Shown here: piece by piece, positions 1 to 12,780 of the stretch | How positions within the stretch are numbered: the first letter of the stretch is position 1 | Layout of the letters: each line of letters begins with the position of its first letter | Source: Ehretia macrophylla | Lineage: Eukaryota; Streptophyta; Magnoliopsida; Boraginales; Ehretiaceae | Reading direction: 5' to 3' | Assembly: GCA_037974665.1 (NCBI GenBank) | Contig: CM075778.1 | Coordinates: 13,443,001-13,507,000 of the forward strand | Length of the DNA: 64,000 nucleotides | Made by a program: the position numbers and the translations under genes | The notes under the pieces: generated by a model | The model's database searches: none | Seen by the model: only the letters and a program-made list of their open reading frames with translations | What the model was told of the DNA's origin: nothing

Positions 1-819
1 TGCGGTGGGAGTTATTAGTTTATTCTTATTATGTATTTAGAACATGCAATGAAACTAGGTTTCAGTATCGCAAAATTATTGTTTATTCTTTTATAAACAT
101 GCTGATGTTTTATATCAGTTAGAATAGTACACTAATTGGTTCTAGGTTTAATACATAATATTTTATTAATATTCCATTGTGTAATACTGAGTAGAAAAGT
201 CTCCTACCAACAAAGTCTATTAATGATATTTGTCCTTCATCCCAATTGAGAGTTTGGTCAAGGATGAGTTTTTGGACTCGTTAGATCTTAGACCATAGAC
301 TTGATTAGGATCTTGCCTTGAGGAAAAGTGGTCGAAAGATCACTTACCACTAAATAATAAGGGCAAATGACATGCTAGGCTTGGTGCACTTAAGTGAAGT
401 CTTATGAGGAAATCAGTTTATTAGTAGATATTTATGACTTTCATAGATGATAATTTGAAGTTTGATTTTGTACCACATAACACAAGTCTGAGCATTTTAG
501 GCTTAAACAGAGCGATAACTAGGTATGCGAATCATAGTACTTCAAATTGATCGTGGAAGTGTATATCTATTAGGTGAGCTCAAGGGACTACTTGGTTGTG
601 ACTAATGTGACTACATCGGGTTTTACGAAAGTAAAATGGTGTGTGAGAGAGGAACTGTTATATTATGTCAAATATAGCAAGATCTATGGGTGACTCAAGG
701 ATCTTTGCTAATATTATTTTGGAATATGCAAGTGAAATATAAGATTATGTGTATAAATCTTGGTTCTATTTGAATCAGCATTTGGGGTACCCTAGTACTA
801 TGGAGAGGGCCAAAACCTT
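1..819. other. Unassigned AT-rich decayed repeat
   Basis: No convincing coding region, RNA gene or terminal repeat was found here. It lies directly upstream of a decayed plus-strand Copia integrase fragment, so it may belong to the same old element, but no protein similarity could be read from it. Confidence 0.35.
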
Positions 820-1060
820 GTTTTGGCACAAGGTCCATTAAGGGGTTATCCAGCCTATGTACTAAATAGCTATGCTAAGAAATAGGAAACCAAGATCTGA
901 CACATACTATTGCATAGGTTATCCAAATGGTACAATGTAAGGAATATTCTACAATACCAATGAACAGAGGATATGGTGTAGTATCCAAGCTAAGTACTTA
1001 GAGGTATATTGTATGAATCTTCTAAATATCCTTACCCATATATAGTTCTAAAACTAAGAG
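820..1060 (+). pseudogene. Decayed Copia integrase C-terminal/linker fragment
   Basis: Conceptual translation on the plus strand gives pieces such as GYPAYVLN and then, in another frame, PRSDTYYCIGYPNGT followed by a stop and GIFYNTNEQ. These match the conserved stretch after the integrase core of plant Copia polyproteins (GCPAYVL, then PRS..CYFIGYP.GT.GG.FY). At least one frameshift and one in-frame stop are present, so it is not functional. It is on the opposite strand to the Copia element that begins at 1213, so it is a separate, older insertion. No LTR could be assigned to it. Confidence 0.65.
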
Positions 1061-1212
1061 TTTTAGATTTCCCTAGCATTATAAATGTTGTAGATAATCA
1101 GTAATCTGGTTCTTATACATAGATAGAACTATGTTGTAATGGGTGGAATTCCATATTCCTAGATAGCTACTTTAGAGAGTTTTTCTTTGAAACTGACTTC
1201 GATATTCTAGTA

Positions 1213-3108
1213 TGAAGGTACTTGCTACCTAGATATACTATGACATTTTAAGATATTAAAGCATATAAACGCAGCAAAAACTTGATAGCATGCTAATCTA
1301 GGATCAAACCACAAGTTCTAATATGAAATATTGTAAGAACACTAAGAACATGTGTATAAACAATTTATTAAGAATAAATTCTAGAAAGAGATAGTTTTGT
1401 TACCTGGATTCGTTAGCTTAAGAATCTTAACGAAAAACACAAATCTTGATCACCTTCTTGCAACTTGAAGATCTACACGCCTAGAAACTTTGAAGAAGCT
1501 TTTGATCTTCTCCTTTATGACCTTCTTCCTTCTCTCAAATGATGAAGAATAATGGAATTCTTCCGTTGTTATTTCCTACAACTACACATGTGAACTAGAG
1601 AAAGAGAGAGATAGATTTTCTTCTTCCTTTTTCTCGTGTGAGAGAGGTGTAATTGTGGAGGTGGAGGAAGAGCTCTATTTATAGATATGGAATAGCCTTA
1701 GTAATTAATCCAAGCTAAACTAGGATTGGATTCTTAGCCCATAAGCCAATCCTATGCACATTTGGACTTGGCTTGCCCAATAGCATAACAAATAAAACTA
1801 CTAACTCTCCCATCTTCCCTCATTTACACGTGTGGACCTAGCCATGGTGGGCTAGGCACCAATCTCGACCCAAGTGCTTATGCCATGTATTATTTTGCTA
1901 ATTAATTAATTCATAGTTTTCACATTATCCACTAATAATCCAAAATAAGAAATACTCCCAAATAAGATACTAAGGTGTAATTGGACACCTTAATTAGCAA
2001 CTCTAAATACAATAAGCATCTAGGAAACTATATATAACATTCATCCAAAAGGAAATAGGCTAGAAGAGGGACAAAAAGACATAAACAACTTGGCAACTGA
2101 AAAGACCAAAATGCCCTTGTTAACCCCATAGCACATTTAGGCTTTTCAACTTGACTTATTCCACTAAAAAGTCACAGCTACACTCCAAGATGTTTACTGC
2201 TAAATGTAGAAGCTCGTCATACTAAGTATGGTCTTTGTCTTTGACCCACTAAGTTGAATGACCAAAATACCCCTCCATATAACACTCACAATCAAGAAAG
2301 ACATTTCTAGTTCTATCTTTTTTTTTTATTGCATCTTCTCTTTAAGACATCTAAATCCTTTAAGTAACCATCCACTAGATAAGTAACACTTGATCTAGGG
2401 ATCGACCCACAAACCAAATATCCGACATACTCCTAGAGTACATCACTAAGCTCAAATTAGGACGATCTATTGGATAATCACAAGGGAGCCATTATTCCGT
2501 CACGCGACAGCATGGGTTCTCTGTTGCATACGTACGTCCCAACTAGTCAAATTCATATGCCCAATACACGGAGCTATTGACCCACAACTGAGGCCTCACC
2601 CATAGTGCATCAAAGTACATGAACCTAGTTTCATCAATTCATCCACATATGCTCAAGATTGAGAGTACTGATCACTTTGTAGCATAAGGTATTTATTGAT
2701 CTCTATCTTCGATAGTACCTCTTGGAGAGATCATACCTAGTGGTTCGTTCAATGTGTGACGTACACATTAGTGAGGCTTAGCCTGGAAACCTACCAACGA
2801 CCAAGGCAGGTTACCATTCACAAATGACTAACTTACTATAACCTAGACCTTGATGAAGCACCTAACTCTACCAATCGATTATGAACTAATTCTAGAACTA
2901 AGTGTCTATGACTTAGACCTTTTGTGCTCGGACACCATGAACCTACATTATCCACTATGGATCAAGGGCCTCTATATTTCTCAATTACACATAAATATTA
3001 TAGAGAAAATATATATGAATATAACCATTAAATATAAACAATCACAATATGTATTCATTCACTGAAATGTCGTGTGCTAGTGGTCTTTTGGGCATACAAA
3101 TCCCAATA
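1213..3108 (-). repeat. Copia-1 3' LTR
   Basis: This 1896-bp repeat matches 16544-18433 along its whole length. Read on the minus strand it begins TATTGGGA, where the other copy has TGTTGGGA, and ends CTTCA. The RNase H stop and a purine tract (AAGTGAGAGTC) lie just outside its right edge, which fixes it as the 3' LTR of a minus-strand element. Confidence 0.88.
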
Positions 3109-3122
3109 GACTCTCACTTGCA

Positions 3123-3887
3123 CTAAAGATCACTACTGCTACTTATCCTTAGACCCTTAGACTCCACATGAATTGAGAAAACTTTCCCTGTGAGCGTCTT
3201 GGTAAATGGATCTGCTAGGTTACTAGCTAATGCAATCACCACCACTATTATCGCAAAACATGACAATAGGTCTAGAGACTACTGGCACTACTTCTAAATC
3301 TTTAAGGAACTTTCTGAGCCATACTGCTTCTTTTGCAGCTTCAGACGCTGCTACATACTCTGCTTCCATGGTTGAATCAACAATACAATTCTGCTTGACA
3401 CTTCTCCATGAAATAGTTCCACCTGACAGAGTAAAGTCATATCCAGAAGTGGACTTTCTGGAATCTCTGTTAGATTGGAAATCTGAGTCTGTATAAGCTA
3501 ACGACATCAAATCGTCTGTGCGGTATTCTAACACATAGTTCTTCGTTCTCCTTAGATACTTGAATATGTGCTTAACCGCGATCCAATGAGTTGATCCTGG
3601 GTTCAACTGATATTTGTTAACCATGCCTACAACAAATAAGATGTCTGGTCTTATGCATAGTATTAAATACATGAGACTACCAACATCCAAAGCATATGGA
3701 ACCTTCTTCGTGTTCTCTATCTCATTAGGTGTCTTTGGACACTGATCTTTGGATAAAGGTACTCTATGCCTAGAGGGCAACAATCCCTTCTTAGAATCTT
3801 GCATGCTAAACTTGACAAGAATCTTCTCAATGTATGAAGACTGGGATAATGCTAGTGTCTTATTTCTACGATCTCGCAGTAGCTTGA
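3123..3887 (-). pseudogene. Copia-1 pol 3' part: end of RT and RNase H
   Basis: The minus-strand reading begins in the region after RT (LLRDRRNKTLALSQSSYIEK) and runs through the connection into RNase H, with DSDFQSNRDSRKSTSGY, STMEAEYVAASEAAKEAVWL and VMFCDNSGG. The C-terminal NLADPFTKTLTGKVF tail and a stop at 3123-3125 follow. The RNase H acidic residues (D of YTDSD, E of MEAEY, D of FCDN) are visible. About 40 residues normally found between the DNSG motif and NLADPFTK are missing, so the enzyme is broken by an internal deletion. The 5' continuation of the gene is at 11758 onward, beyond the nested element. Confidence 0.88.
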
Positions 3888-6454
3888 TGTGAAACCCCAA
3901 ATTTTACCTTTGCATAGAATTGCGTATTTTGACCTGTTTATATGTTATATGAGTTAGAATGCACTAATTCTATGATTTATATTCCTATTACATGCTATGT
4001 GTGAATTCATGAAATTTTCATCAAAATCAGCATACAAATTTTTATCGTCGGTTTTTATGAATAGTATTTTGAACGCACGTTCGCTAAAATTTTTACATGG
4101 GTATTTTAAAAGTCTTAAAACCTAGTCCTCTGTTATTAATAGACCCATGTTTGAAAAAAAATGATTCTGAAACGAAATAGGAATTTAAATAGACTTTTCG
4201 GGCAAAAAGTAGCATTTTTGAGCCAAATAGTGATTTCTTCTAAACCCGATTCTTGCATTTACTTTCGTTGACCTAGTATATATTAATATAAATGTATTTA
4301 TATGTGGTATTAAATGAGTTTAGATTAATTGTGCATTTAAAAGACATTTGAAAACAAATAATATGACTTTTCACCTTCTTTTGCAAAAATCGAATTTTTA
4401 ACCGAGTCGGGTGTTAATGTATGCATATGAAAATTGTTGTCAACTAAAAATAAACTACTTAAAATAGTCTAAGTGTTAAATGCATATTTGGGAGCAAAAT
4501 AGTCTAAAAGACAATTAAAAGACAAGAAAAATACTAAAAACTAACTTTGTTTCAACTTTGACTTTTATTATTTTTGTTGACCTTGAGCTTATATCATCAA
4601 CACACATTAAAAACCAGACAAAACACCTCCAAAAACACACACATAACCAAAAATGCCAAGGGAAGCAAATAGAAGACATTTTTCTAAGGTTTTCAAGTAT
4701 TTTTCTCATAGATTTTGCAACTCAAGTCCAAATCACTTCATTCAAAGCTTGAAATTGTTTGTTGGGCATCCATTCTACTTATTTCTAACCTTAGTTTGCA
4801 TCAAAGGTGAGAGAAAAATTCTAGATCTCAAAATACTATTTTTTTGTCAATTCATATAATAGAATTTTTAGCCGTTGAAATATTGAATTGATGTTAGAAT
4901 CTTCCTCAGTAGATGCTAACGATCACTTATATGAGTTTATATCTATTTTGAACCGTAGTAGCACGTATTTCTATTCTTCGGGTATTAAAGTTGAGTTTTT
5001 GGCTTGTTGTTGATTTAATGGAGTTGTGGTGGTTGGAATTGATTGCTGTTAGCTTCTAAAAGTTTGTTAAATACGTGGTAGTAATGTTGTAATACTGAAA
5101 TTTTGATTGTGATGTCGTGGTGAAAGTCTGAAAAATTCAGCCATGGTGCAATGAGGTTTTAGGGTTGTTGGGCTTGTTTTGGATGGATTGTGGTTGGTTT
5201 CAGAGGAGGCTAATGTAGTTGCTTGAGTGGGTAAGTGATAGAAACTGGTTTGGAGGTTATTGGATTAGTAGATTGTAAGTTATGACTTTTAGAAGTTTGA
5301 ATAGTTTTTCTTTAAATGTTGAAATAATGTCCTTAGTTGTTTGGGTGGTGTTTGAGTGGTTGAACCATGGGTTGTTATTGGTTAGATTCGGGTTTGGTCG
5401 AGTAGTTTAATACATGTTAAGTTGGATGGCCTACTTTGTCATCTAAGTTAGTTGTTGAGTTGTTAATTGATTATCTGATGTTATGTTGTTGAAATGATGT
5501 TAATTGATTGATTATTGATGAAACTGGGAGATAGACAACCTACTTTGTTGTCATCCTGTGATATAAACGATTATTATTATTGGCATGAGTCTTGGTTTGT
5601 GTGTGCCACCTCTCGGGTAGCGTTGGGCTGTCGGGTTGATAACGGCATGACTATCATAGACTACCCCCAGCTCACATGGGCGGAGGTGCCATGGAGGGAG
5701 GGGCTAGTGAGGTACCTCAGGTACGTGAGTAATGGGGAGTTATAAGAAGATGGTTGAGATCGTAATGGCGTTTGGAGCTACACCAACTAGTGTATCCTTA
5801 TTGATTGGTTATTATTATTGTTGTGCTTATATTGTTATTGATTTTTAGTTTGTGTTTACTGCTCAAATGATGATTTCCAAGAAGTATAGTAAATACTTGT
5901 AAAAGATCTATCGAATCCTCACTGGGCTTGTTTTATATAAGCTCACTCTCATTCGTTATCTGCATTTAGGTGTTACTAAACCAGACTTTGTGTTCGTTCC
6001 TCAGGAAGCTGAGTATGTGCCTTCTGTGGAGGAGTCTTATGTGCCGGAGTCATATCCATGAGGTTGTCTTAGCTTTTGTAGTATGATGTATTGTATAACT
6101 TACTTAAAGATAAAGAATTATATAACTCTAGTTTAGTAGACTTTCTTTTGAACATGATTAGATTGCTAGACTGGTTATAATCTATTTTGCAAATGTATGA
6201 TATGTCCTATAGTTGATGTTGGAACGGAGGCGTATAACTTATGAATGAACTGATGAATGAATGTTTAATATATGGGAATAGTTGTGTTGTATGTTGTTGG
6301 TTTGGTTTGTGGAGTTGTTATTGATCTTTGGAGTTGGTTATATGGAATTATGAGGGTTAGTTTAGAGCCCTGATGTCCGTATTACTATCGTTATACTGTC
6401 GAAATTGCGTTGCATCCTGACTGATCATAAGTGGGGTCTAGTTGAGGTGTGACA
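3888..6454 (+). repeat. LARD 5' LTR
   Basis: This 2567-bp direct repeat starts TGTGAAACCCCAAATTTTAC and ends GGTGTGACA. It aligns with 9203-11757. The 72-codon ORF-like stretch near 5530-5745 is repeated in the other LTR with a different end and is not taken as a gene. Confidence 0.93.
5934..5941 (+). promoter_or_regulatory. LTR TATA-like element (TATATAAG)
   Basis: TATATAAG sits in a conserved block that also occurs in the 3' LTR (11239-11246) and, on the opposite strand, in the chromovirus LTR (20015-20022). It lies about 520 bp before the LTR end, a plausible U3/R boundary. The promoter role is inferred from position and conservation. Confidence 0.5.
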
Positions 6455-6459
6455 TTAAG

Positions 6460-6470
6460 TGGTATCAGAG
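6460..6470 (+). other. LARD primer-binding site (tRNA-Met type)
   Basis: TGGTATCAGAG starts 6 bp after the end of the 5' LTR. It is the usual plant retrotransposon primer site, complementary to the 3' end of initiator methionine tRNA. Confidence 0.88.
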
Positions 6471-9190
6471 TACATGTTAGCTGTCAGCCGGGGTATCCTC
6501 GGAATGTGGGTAGTGGTCTTAACATGAATGCATGTACTAAGTGAAAGGTGAATTACATGTTAATATGTCTATATGATTAATCTACTTATGTGACTAACTT
6601 TCTAAGTGATCAATATGCTTTATGTGTTAAGTGAATTAAGGTGGTCAATATGCTTTATGTGACAACGTGCCTTATGTACTCAATGTGTTGTATTTAATGT
6701 GCATTATGTGATTAATGTGTATTATGTGACAAATGTGTTTTATGTGATCGAAAAGTCTTGTGTGAAGTTAGTTGTTTATGTGGTTTTAATTGTTTATAAC
6801 TAGCTTATGTGAAACAATGTGCTTTAGGTGCTCAATGTACTTTAAGTGACTAATGTGAGTTACGTGATCAACTTGCCTTATGTAAAGTTTGTTGCTTATG
6901 TGACTTTAATTGCTTATAACTTGTTTATGTGATGTAACCTGCTTAGGTGATATTTGCTTCCTATGTGCTGAGTTGTGCGTTATGTGATAATGTTATATTG
7001 TATGATAATTGCATATTACGTTGTACTTGTCTTTCTTATGATATAGTTGCATACCTGTTTAACTCGTGAGTGACCATTTAATGCCAATGGAAGTTGCAAG
7101 AGCTTTTGGAACCAGAGGTAGGCTACGATTTTGAGTTATTATTATTCTGATAGTTTATCATTGAGATCTTTATTATTATGCTTATGGATTTTAGTCTCAG
7201 TTTAATGGATCTGTTCTTTATGTTCCTTTAGCGAGAATGAAGTTGTTCGAGGAAATAGCAATGTATCTTGATGATTATAATTACTTTTCTTGCTATGTTT
7301 AACTTGTTATTACTTGGAGATAGATCATAAGTTGAGGTTTCCGTGAGGTTGTGATTAGACACTTTTGGAGTCTCAACTCATATTATACTTTCTTGAGGTT
7401 ATTTTAGAATGAATTTATTTGAGGAATTAGTGATGTATATTTGTGAATGGAATGAAGTGTGGTATAACATGTGAATATTTCTATTATTTGGGATTATTAT
7501 ATTATTAATGGATATTTTGGAGTTTTGATATTTAAACCTTGGAGACAATTGGAGTGATTCCTGACTAAAGTTACTTTATTTGAAGATGTAATTGTTAGGA
7601 GATAGAATTATTTGAGGAAATAAGAATGCATTTTGATGGCTGAACATTTACTTGCCTACATCGAGCTTTTGAGTTCTAGGTGGTATGACTTTTTAAATTG
7701 TTGATTGGGGATTCTCTTGTGTCATAATGGGTTAGTATGAATCTGTATTGTGTTATCAGATTTCAGAGTCTTCATCAGTGAATCTTGTTGGGTAATCGGT
7801 GATTTATCTTGTTTAGTGATTGGTCTGGTGCGGAATATAAATTTTGGAGTGATTGTATGACTCCTCAGGTTCTCTAGATCTCCTTAGTGTCTTGTTTTGA
7901 AGAGAGATAGATTGTAGGATTTGACTTGTTGGTGTTTAAGTGTGTAGATGGGACACCCCTTTTGTGCTTCATATTCTATTGGTCTTATTATTCTTTTCTA
8001 CTCTATTCTCACTTATTTGAGAGAGAGTTACACTTTTCTAGCATATCAATTGTTTATTGAAAGTTTTGCTTATTGGATTAATGGATCCTATACTTATTTG
8101 ACATTGTTTCTATTCTTAACATTCATATTTGCTTCTTATAGCAATGTCGCTTATTGGAGTTAAGGTTTGAGACTTATATATTTCATTCTATATCTCCAGC
8201 CATTGATTTCAATATTTCATTTCATCCTATTACTATTCATTTGAAAGTAATTTTTCCTTTGGTATACCATTTTATTTGAAAGTAATTTTTCCTTTGGTAT
8301 ATCATTGTCATTCTTGTTGATTCTTGTTAATCCTATTGTTTTATTACTAAATGCTGAGTCATTACTTTGCTTGTAATTGCTCACTCAAAGTACTCGGCAC
8401 TGTCCTGTTGTTATCATTTCTTATTCGTACTTCTTTGGTATTGCGTGTTGAGATACTCTTGTCACTCATGTTTTCTATTGAATTAATCATCTCTTATTTC
8501 TTAATTTCATTTCGCTTCAAGTACAACTTACTTGTTGGTTCCTTGAACAATCATCGAGAATTGAAATGTCTACTTGTTCAGGAATTTTTGTTCAACATAC
8601 TCAGCACTGTTTTGACTCGTCATCATCCTTTGTTCGTACTTATTTAACTGATATTTGTTGAGACATTTCTTATCTTAGTTATCATGCTTCCTTATTAAAC
8701 TATTAGGCTCTTGATTCTCTAACCTGTTTGACCTCTTGTTCACTTGATTGTTGGCTCGAATATGACTTTCCATATTCTTATTTCCTTGTAAATTTCATAA
8801 GAGCCATATTCTGACCAATGTCACTTTTGAGATATTCCCTTGATCAGTAATCATTCATGTTATCGTGAATGAGTTTTTAAACCCTCGGAGTGTTCATAGA
8901 GCTCTTTTGTGTAGTAGGGGATGATTGATAAGTAGTGGTGTCATGCTAAGACCTTGGAGTTGCAATTTCTTTCATATGCAATATGATGTTAGGTGGGAGA
9001 GAATTATGAATTGAAGATTGTCTTGGAATTATGATCATCAACTTGTAGTCAACAGAGTTTATTTCTATTGAAGTCTTTGTTTAGGTGTCATCCTAAGAGA
9101 TAAATGGAAACTAAGAGAAGTATTGTTAAGTGTAACGATTGAGGATTTAATTGTCTGTTAGTTCGAGAATTGCGCGGACGCAATTTCTTT
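6471..9190 (+). other. LARD internal region, non-coding
   Basis: About 2.7 kb between the primer site and the purine tract holds no gag, protease, RT or integrase motif on either strand. The longest open stretches (about 70-98 codons, near 7948-8163 and 8351-8647) are hydrophobic, T-rich and match nothing recognised. The part near 6540-6990 is a degenerate array of short phrases built on TTATGTGA. Confidence 0.7.
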
Positions 9191-9202
9191 AAGGGGGGAG
9201 AA
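9191..9202 (+). other. LARD polypurine tract
   Basis: AAGGGGGGAGAA lies immediately before the TGTGAAAC start of the 3' LTR, the expected position of the plus-strand primer. The chromovirus has an equivalent tract (21732-21744). Confidence 0.85.
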
Positions 9203-11757
9203 TGTGAAACTCCAGATTTTACCTTTGCATAGAATTGCGTATTTTGACATGTTTATGTGTTATATGAGTTAGAATGCGCTAATTCTGTGATTTATATTCT
9301 TATTACATGCTATGTGTGCATTCATGAAATTTTTATCAAAATCAGCATCAAAAATTTTATCATCGATTTTTATAAATAGTGTTTTGAACGCACGTCCGCT
9401 AAAATTTTTACACGGGTGTTTTAAATGTCTTAAAACCTAGTCCTCTGTTATTAATAGACCCATGTTTGAAAAAAAATGATTCTGAAACGGAATAGGAATT
9501 TAAATAGACTTTTTGGGCGAAAAGTAGCATTTTTTAGCCAAATAGTGATTTCTTCTAAACCCGATTCTTGCATTGACTTTCGTTGACCTAGTATATATTA
9601 ATATAAAAATATTTATATGTGGTATTAAATGATTTTAGATTAATTGTGTATTTAAAAGATATTTGAAAATAAATAATATGACTTTTCACATTCTTTTGCA
9701 AAAATTGAGTTTTTAACCGAGTCGGGTGTTAATGTATGCATATGAAAATTTTTGTCAACTAAAAATAAATTACTTAAAAATAGTCTAAGTGTTAAATGCA
9801 TATTTGGGAGCAAAATAGTCTAAAAGACAAAAAAATACTAAAAACTAACTTTGTTTCAACTTTGACTTTTATTATTTTTGTTGACCTTGAGCTTATATCA
9901 TCAACACACATTTATAACCACACAAAACACCTCCAAAAATACACACATAACCGAAAATGCCAAGGGAAGCAAAGAGAAGGCATTTTTCTAAGGTTTTCAA
10001 GTGTTTTTCTCATAGATTTTACAATTCAAGTCCAAATCACTTCATTCAAAGCTTGAAATTGCTTGTTGGGCATCCATTCTACCTATTTCTAACCTTAGTT
10101 TGCATCAAAGGTGAGAGAAAAATTCTAGATCTCAAAATGCTATTTTTATGTCAATTCATATAATTGAATTTTTAGCTGTTGAAATGTTGAATTGATGTTA
10201 GAATCTTGCTCAGTAGATGCTAAGGATCACTTATATGAGTTTATAGGCTGTTTTGAACCATGGTAGCATGTATTTCTATTTTTCGGGTATTAAAGTTGAG
10301 TTTTTGGCTTGTTCTTAATTTAATGGAGTTGTGGTGGCTGGAATTGATTGTTGTTAGCTTCTAAAAGTTTGTTAAATACGTGGTAGTAATGTTGTAATGC
10401 CAAAATTTTGACTATGATGTCATGGTGAAAGTCCAAAAAATTCAGCCATGGTGCATTAAGGTTTTAGGGTTGTTGGGCTTGTTTTGGATGGATTGTGGTT
10501 GGTTTCCGAGGGGACTAATGTAGTTGCTTGAGTGGGTGAGTGATAGAAACTAGTTTGGAGGTTATTGGATTAGTAGATTATAAGTTATGACTTTTAGAAG
10601 TTTGAGTAGTTTTTCTTTAAATGTTGAAATAATGTCTTTAGTTGTTTGGGTGGTGTTTGAGTGGTTGAACCATGGGTTGTTATTGGTTAGATTCAGGTTT
10701 GGTTGAGTGGTTTAATGCATGTTAAGTTGGATAGCCTAATTTGTCATCTAACTTAGTTGTTGAGTTGTTAATTGATTATCTGATGTTATATTGTTGAAAT
10801 GATGTTAACTGATTGATTATTGATGAAGCCGGGAGATAGACAACCTACTTTGTTGTCCTCCTGTGATATGAATGATTATTATTATTGTCATAAGTCTTGG
10901 TATGTGTGTGCCACCTCTCGGGTAGCGTTGGGCTGTCGGGTTGATAACGGCATGACTATCATAGACTACCCCCAGCTCGCATGGGCGGAGGTGCCATGGA
11001 GGGAAGGGCTAGTGAGGTAATTCGAGTGCGTGAGTAATGGGGAGTTATAAGAAGATGGTTGAGATCGTAATGGTGTTTGGAGCTACACCAACTAGAATAT
11101 CCTTATTGATTGGTTATTATTATTATTGTGTTTATATTGTTATTGATATTTATTATGTGTTTACTTCTCAAAGGATGATTTCCAAGGAGTATAGTAAATA
11201 CTTGTAAAAGATCTATCGAATCCTCACTGGGCTTGTTTTATATAAGCTCACTCTCATTCGTTATCTGCATTCAGGTGTTACTAAGCCAGACTTTGTGTAC
11301 GTTCCTCGGGAAGCTGAGTATGTGCCTTATGTGGAGGAGTCTTATGTGTCGGAGTCATATCCATGAGGTTGGCTTAGCTTTTGTAGTATGATGTATTGTA
11401 TAACTTACTTAAAGATAAAGAATTATATAACTCTAGTTTAGTAGTCTTTCATTTGAACATGATTAGGTTGCTAGACTGGTTATAATCTATTTTGCAAATG
11501 TATGATATGTCCTATGGTTGATGTTGGAACGGAGGCGTATAACTTATGAATGAACTGATGAATGGATGTTTAATATATGAATAGTTGTGTTGTATGTTGT
11601 TGGTTTGGTTTGTGGAGTTGTTGTTGATCTTTGGAGTTGGTTATATGGAATTATGAGGGTTGGTTTAGAGCCCTGATGTCCGTGTTACTGTCGTTATACT
11701 GTCGAAATTTCGTTGCGTCCTGACTGATCATAAGTGGGGTCTAGTTGGGGCATGACA
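9203..11757 (+). repeat. LARD 3' LTR
   Basis: This 2555-bp repeat of 3888-6454 ends GGCATGACA and is followed directly by the target duplication cttga (11758-11762). Confidence 0.93.
11239..11246 (+). promoter_or_regulatory. LTR TATA-like element, second copy
   Basis: Same TATATAAG block as at 5934-5941, in the 3' LTR. Reads starting here would run into the flanking Copia-1 pol region in antisense. Confidence 0.45.
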
Positions 11758-12780
11758 CTTGATCCCAAGAATATAACTAGTTTCTCCTAAATCTTTCATA
11801 TGAAATTGAGTAGATATCCAAACCTTTATAGATGACAACATTCCTATGTCATTCCCAAATAATAGGATGTCATCTACATAAAGGACTAAGAATGCAATAG
11901 CATTAGCATTTCTTTTCTTGTACACACATGGTTCATCAATGTTATGATCAAAGCCAAAAGATTTGATTGCTTGGTCAAACTTGTTGTTCCACGCACGAGA
12001 TGCCTGCTTAAGTCCATAAATGGACTTCTTAAGCTTACAAACCATGTTCTCTTGGACTTTAGATACAAACCTGTCCAGCTGTATCATATAGATGTTTTCG
12101 CCAAGATTCCCGTTAAGGAATGTTGTCTTGACATCCATTTGCCAAATCTGGTAGTCATAATGACATGCTATGGCTAAGAGAATTCTTACGGACTTGAGCA
12201 TGGCTACTGGAGAAAAGGTTTCCTCATAATCGATCCCTTCTTTTTGAGTATATCCTTTTGCAACTAACCTTGCTTTGAAAGTTTCCACCTTTCCTTCCAT
12301 ATTTCTCTTCATCTTGTATACCCACTTGCACCCTATGGATTTTACTCATTCAGGTGCAACTACAAGTTCCCAAACTTTATTAGAGTACATCGACTCCAAT
12401 TCTGATTGCATCGCTTTATGCCATTGGTCTACATCTATGTCCATTACTACTTCATCATAACTAGTGGGGTCAACAATCTGATCTATAGAGTCTGCCTGAA
12501 AAGACTCTCCATAGTATCTATTAGGTTGTTTGACATTTCTCCCACTATGACGAGGCTCCGAGGTACTAGTTATGGTCTGTTGTCCATCCATTTCCTTATT
12601 TTGTATAGGTGCGTTTGGAGATTATGGAGTAATCTTCTCTAGAGCAATCTCATAATCTGGTGTTATTTAGATCGACATATCACTTTTTAAGTATCTAGAA
12701 TGGGTGTTAATTAACACTTTCTGCTCCTTAGGGTGATAAAAGAGCCCACTTCTGGTTCCTTTAGGATAGCCTATGAAATA
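11758..12780 (-). pseudogene. Copia-1 pol: linker and reverse transcriptase 5' part
   Basis: The minus strand encodes the pre-RT linker (EPRHSGRNVKQPNRYYGE near 12530) and then RT: LVAKGYTQKEGIDYEETFSPVA, MDVKTTFLNGNL, KSIYGLKQASRAWN and the catalytic LYVDDILL box. RT breaks off after DLGETSYILGIK at the LARD junction (11762/11758) and resumes at 3887. The linker and RT pieces are in different frames and separated by stops between 12313 and 12345 and near 12600. The active-site YVDD is intact although the gene is dead. Confidence 0.9.

Larger units (their letters stand above)
3888..11757 (+). mobile_element. Non-coding LTR retrotransposon (LARD-type) nested in Copia-1
   Basis: This 7870-bp element has LTRs of about 2.56 kb, TGTGAAAC at each LTR start and TGACA at each LTR end. 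The insertion is flanked by a perfect 5-bp duplication, cttga, at 3883-3887 and 11758-11762. It has a primer site (TGGTATCAGAG) 6 bp after the 5' LTR and a purine tract (AAGGGGGGAGAA) before the 3' LTR. The 2.7 kb between them has no gag or pol similarity, so it must have moved using another element's proteins. Its LTRs strongly resemble those of the Tekay-type chromovirus at 19478-27093. The two LTRs differ at about 9 of the first 145 positions, mostly C/T or A/G changes. Confidence 0.93.

Noticed and set aside
5515..5745. ORF repeated in both LARD LTRs (also near 10820-11020)
   Set aside because: It lies inside LTR sequence, differs in its end between copies, and matches no protein. Repetition comes from the LTR duplication.
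8351..8647. 98-codon open frame in the LARD interior
   Set aside because: T-rich and hydrophobic by composition, with no retrotransposon motif and no recognised similarity.
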